A DNA stretch of 64,000 nt from Methylobacter sp. (GTDB lineage Bacteria; Pseudomonadota; Gammaproteobacteria; Methylococcales; Methylomonadaceae): contig JAQUOU010000008.1 of NCBI GenBank assembly GCA_028716975.1, forward strand, positions 1 through 64,000. The letters are read 5' to 3'. Below, piece after piece: positions 36,592 through 46,521 of this stretch; position 1 is the stretch's first letter, and every line of letters begins with the position of its first letter. Position numbers and translations under genes: made by a program. The notes under the pieces were generated by a model. That model made no database searches. It saw nothing but the letters and a program-made list of their open reading frames with translations, and had not been told where the DNA came from.

Positions 36592-37637
36592 AAATGAATT
36601 CTTTCCATTAAATAACACAGGCAATCCTGCCGAATAACGCGCTCATCAAGCGTCAGCATCGATGGCATGGTCCGGCGGTTTATTTGTAAGTCATCGTTTT
36701 GTAATGAAAAAAAGTCATCAGTGACATTATTGCCGTTTTCATCTTTAGCGATAAGAGGCATATCAGAAATATTTTTAGATGCTCCGAAGACTGTTCCAGG
36801 GGAAATTTCGGTAAAATTCATGCGTTCCAGGTCTTCATTTAGCAAAAGGCCGGTATCAACCTGATTAAAGCTGAAATTTACTTTTTCCTGTATTTTAACC
36901 TGAGCGACTGTATGAAAAAGATCAATATCCTGAGAGAGAACCCGATGTTGAGGCAATTCATTAAGATGCAGGCAGCTATTCATGAATTCCAGCGCATGTT
37001 CTACCCCATACTGTTGACCGGCTCTACCGCATTCCAGCGTAACCGCCGGACATACATCGGCAAAAGCTGCGGATTGCACGCCTTTAGGATGAGTGAAATA
37101 GACAATCAATCGGCCGAATAATGAGGCCAAGCGGAGAAACTGGTTATCGAGTTTGTTAATACAGGCGTAATGAGGATTCAGGCCAGTATTATTATGCACG
37201 TCTATACTTACAAAAACATGGCGCTTTCTCATGATGGAAACAATTTCTTTCGCCATCTCCGTTTCTGCACAATCCGGCAATTCAGTACCCGGCCAGATAC
37301 GATTATAATCCGGCTGCTCGTCACGTCTTCTTAAATCCTGGCTTGCCGCCGTTATATTGCCAAAGAAAATTGACAGCGAACGTGGCGGCAGCTTGTCTTT
37401 ATATTTATCGAGCAGTAATTGTACTGCCTGGAATCCGGTGGGCTCATTGCCGTGCAGCAATACCGAGATAAACAAAGGCGCTGTCTGTTTACCCGGCAAA
37501 TGAATTAAGGTGGGTTGGGGCAAAATAGCATGCAAAGTTTTATGGCTTGCCTCCAGCAGACCTTCCGGTAAGTAATCCAGTTGCTTAAGGCGCAGTTTAT
37601 TCACAGAGCAACCATTCGCTGACAGGTTTGCCGGCAT
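36588..37637 (-). CDS. Succinylglutamate desuccinylase/aspartoacylase family (M14) protein, 349 aa
   Basis: The zinc-dependent deacylase fold is shown by L-H-G-N-E-P-T-G-F (His and Glu ligands, about 59-67), by R-R-D-E-Q-P-D-Y-N-R-I-W-P-G (substrate arginine region), and by S-I-D-V-H-N-N-T-G-L-N-P-H (third ligand). The last 120 residues form the usual beta-domain. The ATG at 37637 overlaps the end of the GCS2-type gene by 41 bases; a GTG at 37604 would shorten that to 8 bases and is a real alternative. The unit ligase-deacylase-YcgN suggests formation and trimming of a gamma-glutamyl or acyl-amino compound, but the substrate is unknown. Confidence 0.87.
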   Translation of the reverse strand: MPANLSANGCSVNKLRLKQLDYLPEGLLEASHKTLHAILPQPTLIHLPGKQTAPLFISVLLHGNEPTGFQAVQLLLDKYKDKLPPRSLSIFFGNITAASQDLRRRDEQPDYNRIWPGTELPDCAETEMAKEIVSIMRKRHVFVSIDVHNNTGLNPHYACINKLDNQFLRLASLFGRLIVYFTHPKGVQSAAFADVCPAVTLECGRAGQQYGVEHALEFMNSCLHLNELPQHRVLSQDIDLFHTVAQVKIQEKVNFSFNQVDTGLLLNEDLERMNFTEISPGTVFGASKNISDMPLIAKDENGNNVTDDFFSLQNDDLQINRRTMPSMLTLDERVIRQDCLCYLMERIHL

Positions 37638-39033
37638 TCTGGTTCTTCAAATAATTTTTCGTCATCTCAGTGAAATCCGGATTACGTTCTCTGATATATT
37701 GGCGTTGCCAATAGCAGCCATTTTGTTTAGTGATGATGCGTTGCCGAATAACGCCTAAATAGTCATCACAATCAGCAGGGGAAACCCCTAAAGACTTTAA
37801 GCCTGAAACAGCCCTGGGCAGAAGTTCTGATTTTAGCAAGTCTTGCAGTCGATGCCTGTTGCCGTCAAACCAGATGATATTACAGTCCAGGCCGGAGTGA
37901 GCGGCTTGATAGAAATTATCTTTTGCCTGAGCGAAAGGCAACGGTAATCCTCGAGCCAGGATTTCAGTACAAATATTCTGCGCCAGGCCATAATAAAATG
38001 CCGCATTGGCTATCGTGTCTATGACAGTAGGGCCTGCCGCGGGCGTGCGGTGTTCCACCCGAATATGGGGCGTGCCATCTTCGTCAAAGCCGACTAGAGG
38101 CCGGTTCCAGCGCCAGATCGTACCGTTGTGTAAGCGTAAGTGCTCAAAGGCTTCGGTAGCAGAATTACGATCTTCAGGCAATAATACCGGGAAATGTTCA
38201 AGATTTTCCTGAAAGCATTCAATGATCGAGTTTCTGGCATAGCCGGAACCAAAACTGACGCGCTTAAGCGGTCCTTGTGCAGCGCCTTCATAACCGCCGG
38301 TTTCGATGGCTTGCTCGAAGAGGGGAATTCGAGATTCATGCCAGAGTTCTTTGCCAAACAGAAACGGGGCGTTGGCGCATAACGCCACCATCGGGGCGGA
38401 TGCAATGATGGCTGCATTATAAAAATGATGAGCGACTTCCAACGGTAGCTGAACGTGTAGCTGGAATGAGGTAGTTGCTGATTCCAGCATGACGTCATAA
38501 TGATCCAGGCGCAGATGTTCCGCTCCATTAATATCGATATGTATCGGTTTGCCGCGGGAGTGCAGAATTTGTTCATTGAGCGCCCGGTACCTGTTCATAT
38601 CGGACATATTGGACAAGTTTAAATCTTCCTGCTTTAGCGTCGGCAGGATGCCAATCATAATGATTTTACTGTCCAGGCTTTCCGCATGTTGATAGGCATT
38701 TTTCCAGGTGGTCTGTAATTGCCGGTGCAAGCCGCTTAAAACATCGCCGGTCATTAGGACGGGATTGCTGTTAAGCTCTATATTGAACTTGGCAAGTTCT
38801 GCCGAAGCCATAGGATCATTAAGCGTAGCCAGAAAGCGCTCATTAATCGGCGATGGCCGCATATCCTTGTCAACCAGCCAGGCCTCCAGTTCGAAGCCGG
38901 CAACCGGATTGTGATGGGAGCAAGCTTTTTGCTCAATCAATTGATTGAGCAAAAAGGTCTCTTGCTCCAGCTTTTGATGAAATCGTATGAAGTCGTCCGT
39001 ATCAAATTGTGATAATGAAATTTCTTGACCCAT
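37597..39033 (-). CDS. Glutamate-cysteine ligase-like carboxylate-amine ligase (GCS2 family), 478 aa
   Basis: GCS2-type enzymes join glutamate to an amine with ATP. Visible blocks are G-F-E-L-E-A-W-L-V at about 46-54 (metal and glutamate site), F-N-I-E-L-N-S-N-P at about 81-89, T-T-S-F-Q-L-H-V-Q-L-P at about 187-197, and R-V-E-H-R-T-P-A-A-G-P-T at about 326-337. The protein is longer than YbdK (372) and unlike the E. coli GshA sequence, so a true glutathione role is not assured. It heads a minus-strand unit with an M14 deacylase and YcgN. The product and the second substrate cannot be read from sequence. Confidence 0.87.
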   Translation of the reverse strand: MGQEISLSQFDTDDFIRFHQKLEQETFLLNQLIEQKACSHHNPVAGFELEAWLVDKDMRPSPINERFLATLNDPMASAELAKFNIELNSNPVLMTGDVLSGLHRQLQTTWKNAYQHAESLDSKIIMIGILPTLKQEDLNLSNMSDMNRYRALNEQILHSRGKPIHIDINGAEHLRLDHYDVMLESATTSFQLHVQLPLEVAHHFYNAAIIASAPMVALCANAPFLFGKELWHESRIPLFEQAIETGGYEGAAQGPLKRVSFGSGYARNSIIECFQENLEHFPVLLPEDRNSATEAFEHLRLHNGTIWRWNRPLVGFDEDGTPHIRVEHRTPAAGPTVIDTIANAAFYYGLAQNICTEILARGLPLPFAQAKDNFYQAAHSGLDCNIIWFDGNRHRLQDLLKSELLPRAVSGLKSLGVSPADCDDYLGVIRQRIITKQNGCYWQRQYIRERNPDFTEMTKNYLKNQNAGKPVSEWLLCE

Positions 39034-39121
39034 AATCTGGCATTAGCAACCTGGAGGTAAAATCATACAGTATTTGTAAGGAACTCAATCAGGATAAGTC
39101 ATGGCTTAGCATCCTGGAATC

Positions 39122-39955
39122 CTAATGCAGCAATTCCCATACTGGTTTAATATTTACAGGCAACGGCGCAAGCCTGCCTAATTCGACCCATTCATTGTCC
39201 GGACTATGAAAATCCGAGCCTGTAGAACCTGCCAGATCGAAGCGTTTTGCATAGTCTGCGGCCAACCTTATTTCATCGGCATTATATCTACCCGTTACGA
39301 CTTCTATGCCCTGGCCTCCCGCTTCCTTAAATGCAGTTAACAGGCGTTTCATCCAATTGGCTGTCAGTTTATATCGCAAGGGATGCGCCAATACGGCAAT
39401 GCCGCCGGATTCAGTAATCCAGTTTATTCCCTGTTCGAGATCAGCCCACGGCGTGGAAACATAAGCCGGTTTACCCTTTGCCAGATAACGGTCAAAGGCT
39501 TCCTGGCGAGTTGATACATGATTTTGTGAAACCAGGAAGTCGGCAAAATGAGTACGCGTGATCATGCCGTCGCCAGCGGCTTTTATGACAGCGTCCAAAG
39601 CACCGGGAATATTTTTTTTCTCAAGCTTATGAGCGACTTTTTCTGCTCTTTCCAGCCTGGTTCTTTGTAAGTTTTGTGTGGCTTCAGCTAATGGCGGGTA
39701 GGCAGGATCGATTCCCAGTCCGACAATATGAAGACATTGATCGTGCCAGTTTGTAGAAAGCTCTATACCGAATATCAATTTGATTCCGGTATTCATCGCG
39801 CAGTCCTTGGCTTCAGCAAGCCCGGCAGTGGTGTCATGGTCGGTTAAGGCCAGTGCTGTCACACCTTGCTGATGAGCGCGCTTCACTAATTCTGTAGGCG
39901 ATAAGGCACCGTCAGAGGCTGTAGAGTGGCAGTGCAGGTCGTATATTTCAGGCAT
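39122..39955 (-). CDS. rnm: PHP-domain phosphoesterase (RNase AM / YciV type), 277 aa
   Basis: The metal-binding motifs of the PHP family are complete: D-L-H-C-H-S-T-A-S-D-G at 6-16, A-L-T-D-H-D-T-T-A-G-L at about 36-46, G-I-E-L-S near 63, A-H-P-L-R-Y at about 195-200, and G-S-D-F-H-S-P at about 251-257. Length and motif spacing match YciV/RNase AM, which acts on 3',5'-bisphosphate nucleosides and trims the 5' ends of rRNA. It starts 2 bases after the ABC exporter stop on the same strand, so both are in one transcript. Confidence 0.9.
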   Translation of the reverse strand: MPEIYDLHCHSTASDGALSPTELVKRAHQQGVTALALTDHDTTAGLAEAKDCAMNTGIKLIFGIELSTNWHDQCLHIVGLGIDPAYPPLAEATQNLQRTRLERAEKVAHKLEKKNIPGALDAVIKAAGDGMITRTHFADFLVSQNHVSTRQEAFDRYLAKGKPAYVSTPWADLEQGINWITESGGIAVLAHPLRYKLTANWMKRLLTAFKEAGGQGIEVVTGRYNADEIRLAADYAKRFDLAGSTGSDFHSPDNEWVELGRLAPLPVNIKPVWELLH

Positions 39956-39957
39956 GG

Positions 39958-41760
39958 TTATTGGTATTCTCCATAAAGTTTCGCATAAAGGCCGTGTTGA
40001 TTGATTAAAGTGTCATGGCGGCCTTGTTCACAGATTTTACCTTCCTCAAAGACATACACATGATCGGCTTGTTTAACCGCGCTCAAGCGATGGGCAATAA
40101 TAATTGTTGTGCGGCCTTTTAAAAACTCTGTAAGAGCCAAATGTAATTTATGTTCCGTTTCGCTATCCAGTGCCGAGGTTGCTTCATCCAGTATTACCAC
40201 CTTGGGATTAGCCACAATCATGCGCGCGATGGCCATTCTTTGCCGTTGACCGCCAGAAAGCCGCATGCCTTGGCGGCCCAGGACGGTATCCAAGCCCGTT
40301 TCCAGTTCTGTAACGGCGTCTTTTAATTGAGCGATAGCCAATGCATTCCACAACTCTTTGTCTTTAGCCGGCCTTCCCAGCGTAAGGTTCGCACGGATAG
40401 TGTCATTAAACAGTATAGGATGTTGGAGAACAGTCACTACATTTTCTCGGACCACCTCCAGACCTATACGTTCAATGGCAACGTTGTCAAAGTAAATGCG
40501 CCCGCCATCGGGAGGATAAAGCCCAATCAAGGTTTGTATTAACGTTGATTTACCGCCGCCGCTGGCGCCCACCAGGGCAACTTTTTCTCCTGCCTTAATG
40601 TATAATTGTATTCCATTTAATATTTTTTCTTCGCTGTAACTAAAATCCAGGTCGTCCACGCGCACAGAAACGGTTTTTTTATTTTGAAAGGGATTTTCAA
40701 GGTGCGGATAATGAGGTTCCTGTTTGAGCGCATTAAGCCTGTTAATGCGTGTTAAAGCTGCTTTAGCCGCATAATAGGCATATTGAATGCTCAAAATTTC
40801 CTGTACCGGAGCCATCATAAACCAAAGATAGCCGAATACGGCGAGCATTTGGCCTATACTGAGACCAGAATAAAATACCATCAGCATGGCGCAAGCGCGG
40901 AAAACGTCAAATCCGAACAGAAATACCAGAAAGCTTAAGCGTGTTGCTGCATCACTTTTCCAGGCGAAAGCGGTTGAGTAATCTTTAACAGACCGGGCAG
41001 ATTTAACCAGCTGTTGACAATAATGTTTCTCCCGGTTGCTGGCGCGAATTTGATGAATGGCTTCCAATGTTTCAGTGAGGGATTGTTGAAAAACCTCGTA
41101 AGCGGAATTTTCCCTGGATTTAAGTTCCTTAACCCGGGATCCAACCACGCGGGTAAAATAGATAACTACCGGATTTAACAACAGAATAAACAAACCCAAC
41201 TGCCAGTGCATCCATAATAAAACGGCGGCTGTACCGATAATCGTCAGGCTGGCTACCAGCAATTTGCTAACGGTAGTGCCTATAAACGTATCGATAGTAT
41301 CAAGATCTTTTATAAGGTGTGTAACGACAGTGCCGGTGCCGAGACTTTCGTATTCAGCCATTGAAATGCTTTGTAAGCGCCTGATCAGGTTTTTGCGGAT
41401 GCGAAAAATAATATCTTTGGAAATACAGGAGAACTGCCTGGCCTGTATGATATTAAAAATAATGGAAATAATTCGCAGCAATACACTGGCAAGTAAAACA
41501 ACAGTAATATAGAGTATCGGCGTTTGCCAGGGGACGGGAAAGAATGAATTGATTGTGGCAATTGTAATGCCGGGTTTATTCAATAAAACCTCATCAACCA
41601 GCAGCGGCATTAGTAAGGGTACCGGGACGCTGGCGCAAGTCGCAAAAATGGCAATGAAATGTGAGTAAATCAGTTCTTTTTTATGCTCCAAAGCAATTTG
41701 ATAAACATAATTCCAATTATAAAATTGTGGAGTCTGCTGAGAAAGATGCTTTGCTTGCAC
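39958..41760 (-). CDS. ABC exporter with fused membrane and ATPase domains, 600 aa
   Basis: A type IV half-transporter of the MsbA class. The N-terminal 330 residues have six hydrophobic helices. The ATPase domain shows Walker A G-A-S-G-G-G-K-S-T at about 390-398, signature L-S-G-G-Q-R-Q-R-M-A-I-A-R, Walker B V-V-I-L-D-E-A-T-S-A-L-D and H-loop I-A-H-R-L. It works as a homodimer or heterodimer; the substrate (lipid, peptide or drug) is not readable. The presence of the PHP phosphoesterase gene right after it does not help. It diverges from slt. Confidence 0.9.
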   Translation of the reverse strand: MQAKHLSQQTPQFYNWNYVYQIALEHKKELIYSHFIAIFATCASVPVPLLMPLLVDEVLLNKPGITIATINSFFPVPWQTPILYITVVLLASVLLRIISIIFNIIQARQFSCISKDIIFRIRKNLIRRLQSISMAEYESLGTGTVVTHLIKDLDTIDTFIGTTVSKLLVASLTIIGTAAVLLWMHWQLGLFILLLNPVVIYFTRVVGSRVKELKSRENSAYEVFQQSLTETLEAIHQIRASNREKHYCQQLVKSARSVKDYSTAFAWKSDAATRLSFLVFLFGFDVFRACAMLMVFYSGLSIGQMLAVFGYLWFMMAPVQEILSIQYAYYAAKAALTRINRLNALKQEPHYPHLENPFQNKKTVSVRVDDLDFSYSEEKILNGIQLYIKAGEKVALVGASGGGKSTLIQTLIGLYPPDGGRIYFDNVAIERIGLEVVRENVVTVLQHPILFNDTIRANLTLGRPAKDKELWNALAIAQLKDAVTELETGLDTVLGRQGMRLSGGQRQRMAIARMIVANPKVVILDEATSALDSETEHKLHLALTEFLKGRTTIIIAHRLSAVKQADHVYVFEEGKICEQGRHDTLINQHGLYAKLYGEYQ

Positions 41761-41850
41761 GGGAATAGACAGGAATATTTTTATAAGTTCTTAATTATAT
41801 CTGGCTGAACTATCTTTAGAAATAAATTAAGTATTGATAAAAATTTGAAT

Positions 41851-43758
41851 ATGAAATATATGCGTCACATTTTGTTGTTATGCTGTCTGAGTTTTCTGCC
41901 TTGCATAGGGTTGAGTATCACTCTGGACCTTCAAAGAAACGATTTTTTAGTAGCGGAAAAGCTTATTGCCGAAGGAGTTGATCCTGCCTCATTAACTACA
42001 CTCGGCGCCTTGCGGGATTATCCTCTCTATCCCTATCTGCAATATCAGTGGCTCAAAAATAATTTACACCGGACAGATAAAATTCTGGCTTTTCTGTCGG
42101 CTTATAAGGAAACTCGCTATCCCGGCCTACTCAAGTCAAAATGGCTGGGTTATCTTGCAAATAATGAGCGTTGGTATGATTTTATTCAAAATTATGAAGC
42201 AACCGAAAATAGCGCTCTCCAATGCCAGTTCTATTGGGCAACCTATCAAACAGGCAATAAACAACAGGCGCTCATTGATGCAAAACGCTTATGGGTTACG
42301 GACATTTCGCAGCATAAAGAATGCGACCCCCTATTCTCGGCACTGATAATTTCAACGGCTTTTACTCCTGATTTGATTTGGCAGCGGTTTGAATTGGCTT
42401 TAAGGAAAGATAACCTTGCCGTAGCTGAAACTATGCAGCGATTGATGAATAAAACAGACCAGAATTTTGCCGGGATTTGGTTGCAGATTCATAAAAATCC
42501 GGCTTTGATCAATAAAAGCGGCTTTTTAATCAGCGATGACAGTCTAACAGGGCGCATTTTTGCTCATGGCATAGACAGGATGGCCAGATCGGATCTCGAG
42601 TCAGCAATTTACCTATGGGATAAGAGCAAGCAATATTTCAGGATAGACAACCAAACCGTCCAACGGCTTGAACGCAGACTCGCGCTGGCCATGGGGTTTA
42701 ATAAAAATAAAAATGCCTATAACCGCCTGAATCAATTAGCCACTGTTGATGAAGAGGTAAGAGAATGGAAAGTTAGAGCAGCCTTACTCGAACAGAACTG
42801 GCAACATGTTTCCGATGCCTTGAGCGGCTTGAATCTTGTAGAGCGCGAAGAGCCGCGATGGCAATATTGGCTGGCCAGGTCTCTGGGGGAAACCGGAAAT
42901 ACCCTGCAGGCGCAAACTATCTATAATAAACTCGCCGCTGATAGAAGTTTTTATGGCTTTTTAGCCGCTGATACAGTAAATAAGCCCTATCAATTACTTA
43001 CTAAACCCGTTATTCTCGCGAAAAATGATCTTGATACCCTGGCTGGAGAAACTGATTTTAAAGAAGCTCAAGAGTTTAAGTTCTGGAATCGCGAAAAAGA
43101 AGCTCAACAGCAGTGGTGGTTTGCGGTAAAGAAATTGCCCAAAGAACGGCTCGTGATCGCAGCAAAACTGGCTCAGCAGTGGCAGTGGGACCAGATTGCT
43201 ATTATTACCTTAGTCAAGGCAGATTATTGGGATGATTTAGCACTGCGATTTCCGGTCAATTATTTAAGCCAGATCCAGACTAATGCGTACCGGCAAAACC
43301 TTGATCCAGCGATAGTTTTTGGACTGATCCGTCAGGAAAGCATGCTGGATAAAAACGCCCAGTCCCCCGTTGGCGCTAAAGGATTAATGCAGCTCATGCC
43401 CCAAACCGGAAAGCAGATAGCCCGTGATCTTCATGAGCAATGGCAATCAGAAAATAGCTTGTTTAATCCTGATATTAATATCAGGTACGGAAGTTATTAT
43501 TATAAGCAGCTATTGGATCGGTTTGACGGGCATTTTGCATTGGCAACTGCCGCATACAATGCCGGGCCGCGGCGAGTAATAAACTGGTTGCCGATAGATA
43601 GGTCCGTGCCTGCGGATATATGGGTGGAAACCATTCCTTTTAAAGAAACTCGAAAATATGTGACATCTGTGCTTTCTTACGCCATGATTTATCAGCAGCG
43701 CCTGCAAAGAAATACCTTGAAAATTAAAAATTTGATGCTGGATGTCTTGCCCGGCTAA
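41851..43758 (+). CDS. slt: Soluble lytic murein transglycosylase, 635 aa
   Basis: Slt70-type enzymes cleave peptidoglycan glycan strands to form 1,6-anhydro products in the periplasm. A signal peptide is present (H-I-L-L-L-C-C-L-S-F-L-P-C-I-G-L-S). The long alpha-superhelical U and L domains occupy residues about 25-450. The catalytic domain shows F-G-L-I-R-Q-E-S-M-L-D with the catalytic glutamate, then S-P-V-G-A-K-G-L-M-Q-L-M-P and A-A-Y-N-A-G-P-R-R-V. Length agrees with E. coli Slt70 (645). The ATG at 41851 is preferred over a TTG two codons upstream. Confidence 0.96.
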   Translation: MKYMRHILLLCCLSFLPCIGLSITLDLQRNDFLVAEKLIAEGVDPASLTTLGALRDYPLYPYLQYQWLKNNLHRTDKILAFLSAYKETRYPGLLKSKWLGYLANNERWYDFIQNYEATENSALQCQFYWATYQTGNKQQALIDAKRLWVTDISQHKECDPLFSALIISTAFTPDLIWQRFELALRKDNLAVAETMQRLMNKTDQNFAGIWLQIHKNPALINKSGFLISDDSLTGRIFAHGIDRMARSDLESAIYLWDKSKQYFRIDNQTVQRLERRLALAMGFNKNKNAYNRLNQLATVDEEVREWKVRAALLEQNWQHVSDALSGLNLVEREEPRWQYWLARSLGETGNTLQAQTIYNKLAADRSFYGFLAADTVNKPYQLLTKPVILAKNDLDTLAGETDFKEAQEFKFWNREKEAQQQWWFAVKKLPKERLVIAAKLAQQWQWDQIAIITLVKADYWDDLALRFPVNYLSQIQTNAYRQNLDPAIVFGLIRQESMLDKNAQSPVGAKGLMQLMPQTGKQIARDLHEQWQSENSLFNPDINIRYGSYYYKQLLDRFDGHFALATAAYNAGPRRVINWLPIDRSVPADIWVETIPFKETRKYVTSVLSYAMIYQQRLQRNTLKIKNLMLDVLPG

Positions 43759-43838
43759 AAATTGAGCTGATTTTTTTCAATGGCTGTTAGATAATGTGCA
43801 GTTAAATCAAGAATAATTACTAAGGTATAATAAACAGT

Positions 43839-44354
43839 ATGGAGAAACAGCATAGCTTTACGCGCGACGAATTGCTGAAGTCCGGAAGAGGAGAATTATA
43901 CGGGCAAAAAAATGCGCAACTGCCTCTACCTAATATGCTGATGATGGATAGAATTACTCATATATCGGATAAAGGCGGTTCATATGGAAAGGGCGAAATT
44001 ATTGCTGAACTGGATATAACGCCTGATTTATGGTTTTTTGCTTGTCATTTTCAGGGCGATCCGGTAATGCCAGGTTGCCTGGGATTAGACGCTATGTGGC
44101 AACTGGTTGGCTTCTTTCTGTGCTGGATGGGCGGCCCCGGTAAAGGACGGGCTTTGGGCGTGGGTGAAGTCAAATTTACCGGACAAGTATTACCAACTGC
44201 TAAAAAAGTGATTTACAGGATTAATTTAAAAAGGCTGATTATGCGAAAACTCGTTATGGGTATCGCCGATGCTATTATGGAAGTAGACGGAAAAGTAATT
44301 TATGAGGCTACCGATTTACGGGTTGGTTTATTTACTTCTACAGAAGATTTCTAG
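43839..44354 (+). CDS. fabA: 3-hydroxydecanoyl-ACP dehydratase/isomerase FabA, 171 aa
   Basis: FabA dehydrates 3-hydroxydecanoyl-ACP and isomerises the product to the cis-3 form, the branch point of anaerobic unsaturated fatty acid synthesis. The active site is in [20 protein letters not shown] (catalytic His near 70, Asp near 84). F-T-G-Q-V-L-P and the C-terminal [10 protein letters not shown] match the family. Length equals that of E. coli FabA (172). fabB follows 11 bases later. Confidence 0.98.
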   Translation: MEKQHSFTRDELLKSGRGELYGQKNAQLPLPNMLMMDRITHISDKGGSYGKGEIIAELDITPDLWFFACHFQGDPVMPGCLGLDAMWQLVGFFLCWMGGPGKGRALGVGEVKFTGQVLPTAKKVIYRINLKRLIMRKLVMGIADAIMEVDGKVIYEATDLRVGLFTSTEDF

Positions 44355-44365
44355 GGGCATTATTG

Positions 44366-45586
44366 ATGAAAAGAGTTGTGGTAACCGGTTTAGGAATTGT
44401 TTCCAGTATAGGGAATAACCAAAAAGAGGTTGTCGATTCCTTAAAGGAAGGTCGTTCAGGAATAGTTTTTGCCGATGTCTATAAAGATCTTGGATTTAGA
44501 AGCCAAGTTCACGGCCCTATTAATATAAACTTAGACCAATTTATCGACCGTAAAATAAAACGCTTCATGGGTGAAGGCGCTGCTTTTAACTATATTGCCA
44601 TGCAACAGGCCATTGATGACTCCGGCCTGGATGCCACAGAAATATCAAACTTCAGAACCGGCCTGGTTATGGGGTCCGGAGGTCCTTCCACTTCAAACCT
44701 GGTTGACGCAGCGGATATATTACGTGAAAAAGGCGTTAAAAAGGTCGGCCCCTATATGGTGACCCGGGCGATGTCCAGCACCAATACGGCCTGTTTGGCG
44801 ACGCCTTTTAAAATTAAAGGCGTGAACTATTCTATCAGCTCGGCGTGCGCAACCAGCGCCCATTGTATCGGCCATGCCATGGAATTAATCCAGATGGACA
44901 AGCAGGATGTCGTGTTTGCCGGCGGCGGCGAAGAAGTTCACTGGACGATGTCAGTGTTATTTGATGCGATGGCCGCTATGTCATCCAAATACAACGATAC
45001 CCCGGAAACAGCTTCAAGACCCTATGATGAAACGCGGGATGGTTTTGTCATCTCTGGAGGGGGTGGTGTTTTAGTGATTGAAGAACTTGAACATGCCAAG
45101 GCCAGAGGCGCTAAAATTTATGCCGAACTGACCGGTTACGGCGCAACTTCCGACGGCTATGATATGGTTCAACCCTCCGGTGAAGGGGCTGTTCGCTGCA
45201 TGCAGCAGGCTATGGCGACGGTGAACAGCAAGATTGATTATATTAATGCTCATGGTACCGGCACGCCCGTTGGCGATACTAAAGAGCTTGAAGCGTTGCG
45301 CGCCGTGTTTGGTAATGATAATGTGCCTCGGGTCAGTTCGACAAAATCATTGACAGGTCACGCTTTAGGCGCCGCCGGTGTTAATGAAGCTATTTATTCT
45401 TTGTTAATGATGGCGGAAAATTTCCTCAGCGCTTCAGCTAATATCACCCATATTGATCCGGGTGCTGAAGGTATTCCGATAGTGCGTGAGCGTCAGGATA
45501 ACGTTACGCTGAACACGATTATGTCCAATAGCTTCGGTTTTGGCGGTACCAACGCGACATTAATTTTTCAGCGTTATAACGGGTAA
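44366..45586 (+). CDS. fabB: 3-oxoacyl-ACP synthase I FabB, 406 aa
   Basis: FabB elongates the cis-3-decenoyl chain made by FabA. The catalytic Cys lies in [13 protein letters not shown] (about 163), and the two histidines in [11 protein letters not shown] and [14 protein letters not shown]. Length is identical to the E. coli enzyme. The ATG at 44366 directly follows an in-frame TTG and gives the standard start [12 protein letters not shown]. It forms an operon with fabA. Confidence 0.98.
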   Translation: MKRVVVTGLGIVSSIGNNQKEVVDSLKEGRSGIVFADVYKDLGFRSQVHGPININLDQFIDRKIKRFMGEGAAFNYIAMQQAIDDSGLDATEISNFRTGLVMGSGGPSTSNLVDAADILREKGVKKVGPYMVTRAMSSTNTACLATPFKIKGVNYSISSACATSAHCIGHAMELIQMDKQDVVFAGGGEEVHWTMSVLFDAMAAMSSKYNDTPETASRPYDETRDGFVISGGGGVLVIEELEHAKARGAKIYAELTGYGATSDGYDMVQPSGEGAVRCMQQAMATVNSKIDYINAHGTGTPVGDTKELEALRAVFGNDNVPRVSSTKSLTGHALGAAGVNEAIYSLLMMAENFLSASANITHIDPGAEGIPIVRERQDNVTLNTIMSNSFGFGGTNATLIFQRYNG

Positions 45587-45660
45587 TGTTTTTTCTTAGC
45601 GAGACTCCACGCCATAAAATCCCACAATTCTTAATTCCCCTATTTTAATCGATTCTGACC

Positions 45661-46515
45661 ATGTCAGACCCAGGTAAGAAATCCAGGACGCAATTTAACA
45701 AATTGCAGAAACGTTTACGTCATTATGTCGGCGATGCCATTGCCGATTATCAAATGATTGAGAATGGCGATAAAGTTATGGTGTGTTTATCGGGTGGCAA
45801 GGATTCTTTTACCCTGCTGGATGTGCTGATAAATTTGCAGAAAACCGCGCCCATTGATTTTGAATTAATCGCGGTTAATCTGGATCAGAAACAACCCGGT
45901 TTTCCTGAGCATGTATTGCCGGATTATTTTGAGTCACTCGGGGTGGCTTATCATATTATTGAAAAAGATACTTACAGTGTTGTAAAACGGGTTATTCCTG
46001 AGGGCAGCACTACCTGTGGGCTTTGCTCAAGATTAAGACGCGGCACATTATATGGCTATGCTGAAGCAAACGGCATCACCAAAATCGCCTTGGGTCATCA
46101 TCGCGATGATATTCTTGAGACATTTTTCCTGAATATCTTTTATGGAGGAAAACTAAAAGCCATGCCGCCGAAACTGCTCAGTGACGATAAAAAAAATATT
46201 GTTATCAGGCCCTTAGCCTACTGCCGGGAAAAAGATATTGAACGCTTTTCCGCTTTTAAAAATTTTCCTATTATTCCTTGTAATTTGTGCGGATCACAGG
46301 AAAATCTGCAAAGACAGGCAATGAAAGTCATGTTAAAAAGCTGGGATAAACAATTTCCAGGGCGTTTGGAAACTATATTTACCAGTCTGCAGAATGTAGC
46401 GCCTTCTCAGTTAGCCGATAGGCAGTTATTTGATTTTACAGGGCTGAAGATGAGTAATAGAGCTAGCGAACCGATTGTTTCTTTTACTGCCGGTTTGGAA
46501 GTGTTAGCTCAATAG
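45661..46515 (+). CDS. ttcA: tRNA 2-thiocytidine biosynthesis protein TtcA, 284 aa
   Basis: TtcA thiolates C32 of certain tRNAs with an iron-sulphur cluster and ATP. The PP-loop S-G-G-K-D-S is at about 46-51, the cluster cysteines are in [10 protein letters not shown] (about 120-129), and a later cysteine pair is in [17 protein letters not shown] also fits the family. Length is slightly below the E. coli protein (311). The next gene starts 6 bases downstream. Confidence 0.97.
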   Translation: MSDPGKKSRTQFNKLQKRLRHYVGDAIADYQMIENGDKVMVCLSGGKDSFTLLDVLINLQKTAPIDFELIAVNLDQKQPGFPEHVLPDYFESLGVAYHIIEKDTYSVVKRVIPEGSTTCGLCSRLRRGTLYGYAEANGITKIALGHHRDDILETFFLNIFYGGKLKAMPPKLLSDDKKNIVIRPLAYCREKDIERFSAFKNFPIIPCNLCGSQENLQRQAMKVMLKSWDKQFPGRLETIFTSLQNVAPSQLADRQLFDFTGLKMSNRASEPIVSFTAGLEVLAQ

Positions 46516-46521
46516 GGAGCT

